DNA of 64,000 nucleotides from NCBI GenBank assembly GCA_049999765.1, contig JBNGIQ010009412.1, positions 26,869 through 90,868 on the forward strand, read 5' to 3'. Below are positions 56,383 through 64,000 of the stretch, piece after piece (positions within the stretch are counted from its first letter, which is position 1; each line of letters begins with the position of its first letter). A model generated the notes under the pieces. The model did not search any database, was not told the DNA's origin, and worked only from the letters and a program-made list of their open reading frames with translations. The translations under genes and the position numbers were made by a program. This stretch comes from Phaeoceros laevis (Eukaryota; Anthocerotophyta; Anthocerotopsida; Notothyladales).

Positions 56383-58013
56383 CATCCCGCACCTACCTCC
56401 TATCATCAAATCGTCGCGTCCCCCTATCTTGTATGACACCAATTTTACCAAGTGGCTCGGTTACACAACAACCTGCAAGCAAGATTGCAGGCTATGTTGT
56501 ACAGGAGGAAATCAACATATGCCAGCGGCTGTGTTGACGCTTAGTATTCATGTTTCGCTAACCCGGATGCCGCGTGGATCTGGTTCAGTATGAGTTGATT
56601 TTGTTCGAAAACCTAACTGGTTCAATCACTGTCAAGAGCTGCTCCATGATGCTGGGAGCGATGGTGGAGCCGTGGTGTACGGAATTCTGCCAAATTTGTT
56701 GCGGAGTAATAAGAACGGAAAAACTTTGGAGGTCTGCGCCTGGCGGGAAGGACGCCAGGAAATATGTTTATGGTGATTTGCGTAGCATAAAAGGCTTGCC
56801 AAATTCAAGCTAGGAAGTCGGTGGAAAGGTCCCTCGAAATGTCGGGTAGTCCCTTAGCGATTTGTTCATGATCAGTTCTTGTCACTCGTAGGAATTTCCT
56901 CGGTGTTTCAAGTCTCAACACATCGAATAGGATTTTTTCTTGGAGTAAAGGTGGTCATGTGAAACGCATAATATAATTCGGAGTCGGTCAATAAATGTAA
57001 TAAAAAGCTTGGTTCTAAGTATAGAAAAGTGTAGAGGCCGCCAATCAAGAGCTGAGGCGACCTGACTTCCAGCCGTTGAACTCGGCAGCTGGGTTTCAAA
57101 ACCACCGCCGCGAAAGGCGCACCTTTGACCGAAGACGCGCGTTTCGTACGTCCCAAGCACCCCGCCTTAGCGCGGTGGGGGGTTGGGGGGTCTGTCGGCG
57201 GTAGGCAGTCGGCCACACGCTCCTAACGTCTTCATTTGCTGGCGCAGCAGTAGAAGAAGCGCCAAGAAGCAAAGCCAGCATAGCATAATCGACGAGAAGA
57301 CAGAGAGGGGTTGACGCCCAGACGGGAACGCCAGCAGTCGAGAGAGCAGAGCACCAGACGGCAGGCGCCGGCATCCGCGCGATCGCATGCCTTACATCCC
57401 GTTCGAGCTCTCGGCACCTGTAGACGTTGAACTTGTTGCACGCGCGGCATCTGAGGACAAGGCTCCGCGTCCCTACCCGGCGTAATTTCCGCCTGGCCTG
57501 CGGAAGCAACATCACCTGGGTGCTGTTTGCGACCGGACACAGTGCCGGATTGAGGAGCTAGCGTGGTTTAGGGTACGGCCATTTTGCTGCTGAGGTGTGC
57601 GGGCCAGCAAGCTGCAGTGATGGTGGTGCTGGAGGAGGACGCCTGGTTAATGGTTAGTGGACGGTGCTGGCTCTCGCGGATATACTAGCAACTGAAGTGG
57701 GAGGCAGAGGGGTTGGAATTCGGTGGTACCTGGCAGCAGCAGCTGCTTACGGTCATTCCGGAAAGCTGAGGTAGTGTTTGATGGATGCTACGGGGGTGGA
57801 TGAATGGGTATGCATAATGGTTCCGGGATGGTAGCGTGGCTGTAGATGATCTGGACCGAACTTGATCCTGCTTGTGTCCATGCACTGCCATTGGTGGAGA
57901 GTTGAAGCAATTCGGGGTGAAGGACCTGTTTAGGTTTGTGGTAGCCAGTTGGCAGGCTGGGCCTGTTGCGCTGGACGGACGCGGAGGTGCTGGACGGATA
58001 TGGAGAGGAGGGG
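56383..58013. other. Intergenic region upstream of MKP1
   Basis: Minus-strand frames around 57096-57540 (one containing VLRCRACNKFNVYRCRELER) overlap in all phases and are not convincing. G-rich runs occur at about 57170-57190. The right part is the MKP1 promoter/leader; its frame is open for some 50 nt before the first ATG. Confidence 0.45.
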
Positions 58014-60815
58014 ATGGTGGAATGGAAGACGATTCCGGCCGTGACAAGACTTGGTGGGATGGATGGTGGAGAGAGGGAGACTGATGAGGGGGTTAGTGAA
58101 TCCATGTTTCCAAACGTTCGGAAGACGTTTTGGAGGTCCGCGTCCTGGAATGCGTATCCTGGGAGGAAGGCTTCTGGGGATCAGCGGCCCTTGAGTCCCA
58201 CTAGTGGCGGGAGCAATGCGTTTCCTGCCTCCGACGCCTTCGGATCCGACAGCCACGTCAAGGGCTTGCACATGCCACTCACGCCTCGAGGGCAGCAGGG
58301 CGGAAAATCCAGGCCCGCTCTGCCTGCCTTGCAGCCGCTTTCCATCACTCGGAGGAGTGTGGACGACTGGTCCAGAGCGCCGGACGATGGCGGAGAGTGG
58401 ACGCCACCTGTGACACCTAACCGGAAGAAGGATGGCAACAGATTGAGGAACGGGCTGGATATCAAGCTGGACATCGGGGCTGTTCAGCGCGCCCGGGATG
58501 CGTCTGAACCGACGGAGACGCAGCTCAAGAGGGACAAGTTTGCCTTCTTTGATAAGGAGTGCTCCAGGGTGGCAGAGCACATCTATCTCGGCAGTGATGC
58601 AGTGGCTAAGAATCGGGAAACCCTGCGTGCAAACAGCATCACGCATGTCCTCAATTGCGTGGGTTTCGTCTGTCCTGAGTACTTCCCGAAGGAGCTGAGC
58701 TACAAAACCTTGTGGCTGCAGGACAATCCAGGCGAGGATATCACCAGCATTTTGTATGATGTCTTTGACTATTTCGAGGAGGTTAGGGAGCTGGGTGGGC
58801 GTGTCTTTGTGCATTGCTGCCAGGGAGTATCTCGATCGACCTCCCTTGTTATCGCCTATCTTATGTGGCGGGAGGGCCGCAGCTTTGAAGATGCATTCCA
58901 GGACGTCAAGGCCGCTAGGGGTGTAACTAACCCAAACATGGGTTTTGCATGCCAACTTCTGCAGTGCCAGAAGCGGGTTCATGCAGCTCCTGTGAGCCCT
59001 AATTCCATGCTTCGAATGTACCGTATGGCCCCACATTCTGTTCATGATCCCCGGCATCTTGTTCCGAAGGCTGTGAATAATCCTGGAATTGGAGCTTTGG
59101 ATTCAAGGGGTGCTTTTGTGGTTCATATTCCAAGTGCGTTGTTTGTATGGCAAGGGCGCCTTTGTGTAGCTGACATGGCAAGCGCAGGTGAAGCTGCTGC
59201 ACATCAGGTTGTGCACTATGAGAGAGCTCAGGGACCTATCATCCGTGTCTTTGAAGGTTCGGAGCCTCCAGAGTTTTGGGATGCACTACACAAAGGTCCA
59301 GTGAAGCAGACTGGGGATATGCCAGCAAAATCCAAAATCTTCAAGCCAGAGGACAGGGAGCATGGGACTGAACAGAACCGACTGCAGCTAAGGCTTGTGG
59401 CGGCCTATGACATGGACTTTGAGGTGTTCCAGAGGTCAAAGGATGGTGTTGTTGCTCAAGCCCCTTACTCGGGACCTACCCCATTGATCCCCCCCAGAGA
59501 CAGCGGCTGGAGTCGCTTGCGGAGAAGGTTTTTTAGCAGTGCTGGTCTGCGGAGCAAAGACAAAGCACAACCAGAAGATACTGCTGTTGTGGAAGTAAAA
59601 GGTCAAGAAACCGCTGTGACCTTACAGGGAGAGCTGCAGGCAAAGAAAACCCACAGTTTACCAGGGGTGTCTCCAGACCCCTCTCTTTCTTCTTCCCATT
59701 CTCCTTTCTCTGGTGACTCATTTTCATCGTCCTCTTCTCTATCTTCTTCGCCCTCTGTTTTGTCACCATCCCCATCTTTTCAGGGTTCTCCCCCCAGTTC
59801 CGAGTCCCTTTCTCATTCTGCATCCCCCAGCTCGTCAAATCCTTGGTCCCCACCTCCTTCTCAGTCGCCTCCTGTGAACCCATGCCCAGGTCATGCTTCA
59901 AGCAGTGACAACTTCACTAAGCAGACAACTGTCAAATCTTCTTTGCCCCTTCAATCTGGGGCAAAGGTTCCCCTTGCTCAGCGCAGGGGTAATCTGTCTC
60001 TCAAGTTTCCTGTAAATTCATCTGACCCGCCACCTGCACCCAGGGGGCTATCGAGAAAACCCCGACTCCCTCCTATTGTTGTCTCAGACACCTCTAAACC
60101 AGCTGATAGTTTAGGTAAAGAGAATGGTGGCCCGAGGCATAGGGTGCTAGATATGGGCCCCTCAGCGGTTATAGATGGTGAGTCTGTTCCAAGCAGTAAT
60201 GGGGTTGAACTGGAGGAACCTCCTGTACAACCATGGATTGAATGTCTGTCCAGGTCTGCAACTCCTCCACCTCCTAGCCCGCAAGACTTGGGACCAGCTG
60301 ATTCCACCTCTACTCAAGAGCCTGTGCAGTATCCATGGCAGAGCTCCTCAGGGAAGAAACAAGCCTTCAAGGGCAGTGTTCCATCTCTCTACGAGTGGCC
60401 TAGAATGGAGAAGATTGATATGTTTGATGCAGATGATCTTGATTCTAAAGCTGCCTTTGTTTTGGTGGTACCTGGGTCTTTGCATCCTGATAAGGTTGCT
60501 GAGTCGAATGGGTTTCTCTATGTCTGGGCTGGAAGGGACTGGAGAACTTCGAGTGAAAGTAGCGATGTACAGGCTATTGACACTGAACTGCACCAGATTG
60601 GATTTAACTTTATTAGGGAAATGCGTCTACAAAGGGACCTGTGCGTCCAGGTGAGGTTTCCCCTGACATTGGATTTTCTGCAATTGTCTTTGCCGGCGCT
60701 CTCTTACAAGTAACTTCAATGTGGACTGCTGCAGACCTAACATGGTTTTTGGTTGCAGGTCGTGAAAGAGGGAGAAGAACCAGAAGATTTCTGGGATTAC
60801 TTTGTGAATGGGTAG
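58014..60815 (+). CDS. MKP1: MAP kinase phosphatase 1 (dual-specificity phosphatase with gelsolin-like region)
   Basis: Dephosphorylates MAP kinases; plant MKP1 dampens UV, wound and immune MAPK signalling. Exon 1 (58014-60650) and a 57-nt exon 2 (60759-60815) give 897 residues. The N-terminus has the plant MKP1 signature FWRSASWNAYPG and PLTPRGQQGG. The phosphatase domain spans about residues 175-330: FDKECSRVAEHIYLGSDAV, the LWLQDNPGED loop with the general-acid Asp, and VHCCQGVSRSTSLVIAYLMW, the HCx5R site with catalytic Cys near residue 268. NPNMGFACQLLQCQKRVHA follows, then a gelsolin-like segment (LDSRGAFVVHIPSALFVWQG), a long Ser/Pro-rich region and a second gelsolin-like piece (FVLVVPGSLH...YVWAGRDW) completed by exon 2 (VVKEGEEPEDFWDYFVNG). 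Met at 58062 is a possible later start. Confidence 0.94.
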
Positions 60816-62110
60816 GAAATAGATAACGAGAGCATTTTTTTTCTAACCTGGAGGCAGTGGGTGGCAATGGGATCTACTCCACGTGTCTGCTAATGATCAT
60901 CATCACTTATGTGGTTACAAGATTCTTTGGCGATGTTGAAAGTCACCTGTACTTTGCATGGGCTCATCGAGACACATGGTGGGCTGAGGTGCTTTTGAAT
61001 GCTACTCCCCACCTCCCAGGCTCCTCCATGTGGTGCAAGAAGTGCACGATATTGAGGTACGGGATGCCATGGTGAGGCTGTTACAGGATGATTATGGAGG
61101 TCCATGGCGGCCTGTCGTTTGGAAAGTGATGCCATCTATGGTGGTCAGAGGGGTGCAGAAGACTCGCAATTTTTATCTTCTCTTGCTGGAATCAGTCAGC
61201 AGAACATTTGTGTCATTTCCTCCTTAAGCTGAGAGCTCATGTGCAGGGTTCACGACTCTGGCATGAGAGGCATGCACTCTGACAATAGCTTCTTCCTGCA
61301 CTTGGTGGCTATTGCCTTAGTGTAGTGTCTGATTTTGCCTTTGGCAAATGTACGATATAATTGGACTTTTCTGCATCTTCGACGTTGGGTCGACGAACAA
61401 AGACAAGTGCCTTTTTATGACAGGTTTTGATCGGCCTTGTGATATTGCAGTTTTTCTTTGGCGCCTTTTCCTTGTCCGTATGTACAACTTAGCATCGCCA
61501 ACTCTGGCCACGAAAGCCATCGGATGCCGCACAGGAATACTGTCGACATGTCAAAGAGGCATGCAGAACAGCTGTTTTGCTGCCACGCAAGGAAAGTAGA
61601 ATAGACTTGTTAGTCAATAGGATGGATTCTGCGGCCCGTTAGGAAAGATATATTCGCCTGTGACTGCCTGCTCGTAACATGCTCGTATACAATTTGCAAC
61701 GTTGTACGACCCCTTCCGTTCGCAACTTCTCATGATACTAGTCAAAATAACCGTGAAACTTTCACACTCCAGATTCCATCCAGATGGTATGATAATATTA
61801 CTAATGAACATGAGTTTTTTGGCTTGTACTGGATCAACCCGGATAAACCTGTGATACTTACACTCCCACCGAAGTCGTTCAGTTCCAAATTTTGGATCTC
61901 CACCTCCACTAGCCCCCGAGCCTGCGAAACCCGAAGCTGATATTTTCAGCCGAGCTTCAACCCCTTAAAAATTGTCCTACAAGAGACACCGTCAAACAGG
62001 CGAGGCTGATCATTGGCGGAACTTCTGAGGTAATATACTGCTACAGCCATCTTTGCCGTGATGGGCTGGTGCGTTTTCTGAGGATACCAACTGACAAAGT
62101 TGTGATCATA
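60816..62110. other. Tail-to-tail intergenic region, nothing recognised
   Basis: Between MKP1 (plus) and importin alpha (minus). It holds both 3' flanks. Frames are short and featureless. Confidence 0.5.
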
Positions 62111-64000
62111 CTATGAGGGCGCCACAACTTTCCGCCAAGGGGGGTACTCCTCGTCCTGGTCACCCCTCAAGACTTCCACAATGCCAGGCCCATATTCCTC
62201 TTCGAGTCCGTAGTCTTCTCCGAAATACTTGTCCACAAGGACAGTAGAGTACTCCCGCAAATCATCATTGTCATGGGTCTGCAACGACTCAATAGCATCA
62301 ATGCCATCCTCTTTCTCAACCAGCTTTGGCCCTTGGCCATCTGGGAGCCACTTCATCACCTACAATCACACAGTGGTTGTCATCTTGAGACATAGAAGGC
62401 AGAGCTGAAATGACATATTTGTATTATACGCAGTGGCAGTTGGTGCAGTGTGCTTGCTCACCAGCTCCAGAAACTGAAGACCTAACCTTGCAGCCTCCAA
62501 ATCCGGGGATCTTACAAGAGCAATGAAGCCTGGCAAACAGCCTTTATCCAGAAGCACTGTCAGGTGCTCCAAAATTGGCTCTGAGTTGCCTCCAGGACCT
62601 ACACACATGTTCCCAATAGCATAGGCTGCCTCCTTCCTCACATCAAAGGCTGCTGTGGCCAGAAGATGAAGCAGTGCAGGTAAAGCCCCTCGACTGAACA
62701 CCGCTTGCTTGTGATGGACAGTCCCAGCAGCAATGTTTGACACCACCCAAGCTGCTTCCTGGATTCACAACCACATATTCATGCTTAACAGTCGAATGCT
62801 TGTGTGAGTTGCAGAAACACCAATCCTTATGAAGCGAATTTTGTGCATAAGGGTCAGCCAACATGATACATGAGCTCAAGGCATTCTGGAGACAGCCCCT
62901 TTCAACTCACATAAGAAGCCAGTCATGGAAGTCCATAGATGTGTACCTTCTGCAGACTTCGGTGCTCACTTTGCAAACATCGAGAAACTGTTCCAATAAA
63001 TCCACCTGTGAGCCAAGGGTACCAGTTTCAGATTGTTTAATCAACTTCTCCGACATCTGACGTGCATGCGGCAAGGAGCTACCAGCTCCAATTTGATTGT
63101 TAGGTAGACAAGGCCACAAAACACAATGGTAAACGAAGCTTAGAGTACAATATTTGCAGGTCACGTGAGGTGGAGTGCTTTCCTAATTCTTGCTATTGCT
63201 GATGGCAAGAAGGCACATGCTACTTCCAGTGAAGGAATAACAAGTTACCAGTTAAGATTTGACCTGCAGCAAGAAGGTTGTCTGTTTTTGTATTCTGTGT
63301 ATCCCCAGCTAAGATGTTCCCAATCGTACGTAATATCTGGAGACAGAAGAAGATGTTATTGGACTGCTATTGATTACCTTATAATATAAGCAACGCCAGT
63401 TCAGCTATCTCAAGAACATTTTTTTATGTAGGGTGCCATACCGGAGCCAACAGTGTGACAGTTTGCGATGTGGCAAGGCGTGTCACAAGTGGTGGAAACA
63501 GACCAGACCTCACCAGAATGTCAGAATTGTTCTCTGACATCGAGGTAAGGTAGACAAGCACCCATGCGGCCTCTGTAACCAGTTCTTCATCTCTTAAAGA
63601 GCAAAGCAAACGAACCACAGACTGCAGCATTCAATAAGGGCATATAGCAAAGTATGCATGGAATTGCACTCAAAGGAAGAGCATACTCAAAGAACAGACC
63701 CTGTTGCTATGTAGCCTATCAACATGATTGAAGTGTTGCTCAGCTTCATGAGCTCCACAGCGGCAGTTGGATTAGGACCCTACAGAGGCCACACTGATAG
63801 TCAGCGTTGTATTTAAAACTTTATCATGATCACAGCTGGCCAGGACACATCTCTTTGCACAGCAAGTATGTCTTCACAATTAGCGCAGTTACCTTGATCA
63901 AGTTAGACATGGCCCAACAAGCTGTCTTTGCCAATGAGGTCCGCTGTGCACCCATGAGGTGATACACTGGAAGCAACGCACCCTGATGCATCAACGAGTC
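62111..64000 (-). CDS. IMPA-9: Importin subunit alpha, IMPA-9 type (N-terminus beyond the window)
   Basis: Nuclear-import adaptor binding classical nuclear localisation signals through armadillo repeats. Minus-strand exons, read from the right edge: up to about 63893 (VYHLMGAQRTSLAKTACWAM, SNLIK), about 63700-63770 (GPNPTAAVELMKL), 63442 to about 63640 (SLRDEELVTEAAWVLVYLTS), about 63275-63340 (ILRTIGNILAGDTQNTKTDN), about 62930-63060, 62462-62758 (EAAWVVSNIAAGTVHHKQAV; KEAAYAIGNMCVGPGG) and 62111-62359 (WLPDGQGPKLVEKEDGIDAI, LVDKYFGEDYGLEEEYGP). The recurrent AAW(V/A)xxN motif and the C-terminal DKYFGEDYG form match IMPA-9 rather than the IMPA-1 to -4 group. The importin-beta-binding domain and first repeats are missing because the window ends. 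Some middle exon edges are approximate. Confidence 0.88.

Noticed and set aside
57930-59057. 375-codon open frame on the minus strand
   Set aside because: Antisense of the MKP1 phosphatase domain, with no domain of its own.

Overview
The window is nuclear DNA of a streptophyte, either a charophyte-type alga or an early-diverging land plant. The evidence is spliceosomal introns (mostly about 50-250 nt, GT...AG, many ending in TGCAG) together with plant-type genes: the regulatory alpha subunit of PPi-dependent phosphofructokinase, plastid homogentisate phytyltransferase (VTE2), MAPK phosphatase MKP1, PRL1, an importin alpha of the IMPA-9 type, and a nuclear gene for a mitochondrial TatB-like protein. 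I cannot name the species. Nothing bacterial, viral or CRISPR-like is visible.

Layout. 1-5.4 kb is gene-poor, with a degenerate minisatellite and two 10-N gaps that look like assembly artefacts. 5.4-11.7 kb holds an XPG/UVH3 repair endonuclease in 15 exons. 12.8-17.5 kb holds a secreted alpha/beta hydrolase, a SERF-type small protein and intronless PFP-alpha. 18-22.5 kb holds ERG28 and, divergently, a peroxisomal acyl-activating enzyme ending in SKL, then an unknown protein with a C-terminal membrane segment. 22.8-30.1 kb holds a coiled-coil protein, TatB, the GINS subunit PSF3 (divergent from TatB) and a cysteine-rich unknown. 30.5-42.4 kb holds PRL1, intronless DCP2 and SPT6. 42.4-50.8 kb is mostly repeats, hairpins and one gap around intronless VTE2. 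50.9-60.8 kb holds intronless homocysteine S-methyltransferase, a TLC-domain membrane protein and MKP1. 62.1 kb to the end holds the 3' part of an importin alpha.

These are mainly housekeeping genes and do not form one pathway. Loose themes are nucleic-acid processing (XPG, PSF3, PRL1, DCP2, SPT6), membrane or organelle metabolism (ERG28, SKL acyl-activating enzyme, VTE2, TatB, TLC protein) and regulation (MKP1, importin alpha). Several neighbours are divergent and may share promoters: ERG28/AAE, TatB/PSF3, the cysteine-rich gene/PRL1, and DCP2/SPT6.

I found no convincing new multi-gene system. The items most worth checking are: four or five conserved single-exon genes among intron-rich ones; a long near-perfect hairpin at 48.9 kb; a hairpin array at the 43.5-kb gap; the TatB gene with a 47-nt intron; a duplicated acidic module in the XPG spacer; and false gaps flanked by identical 47-bp sequences. 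Exon boundaries were placed by hand from reading frame, splice dinucleotides and remembered family sequences. Those of XPG, ERG28, TatB, the TLC gene, MKP1 and the coiled-coil gene keep frame throughout. The N-terminal exons of PRL1, one PSF3 junction, several SPT6 and importin junctions and the cysteine-rich gene are less certain.
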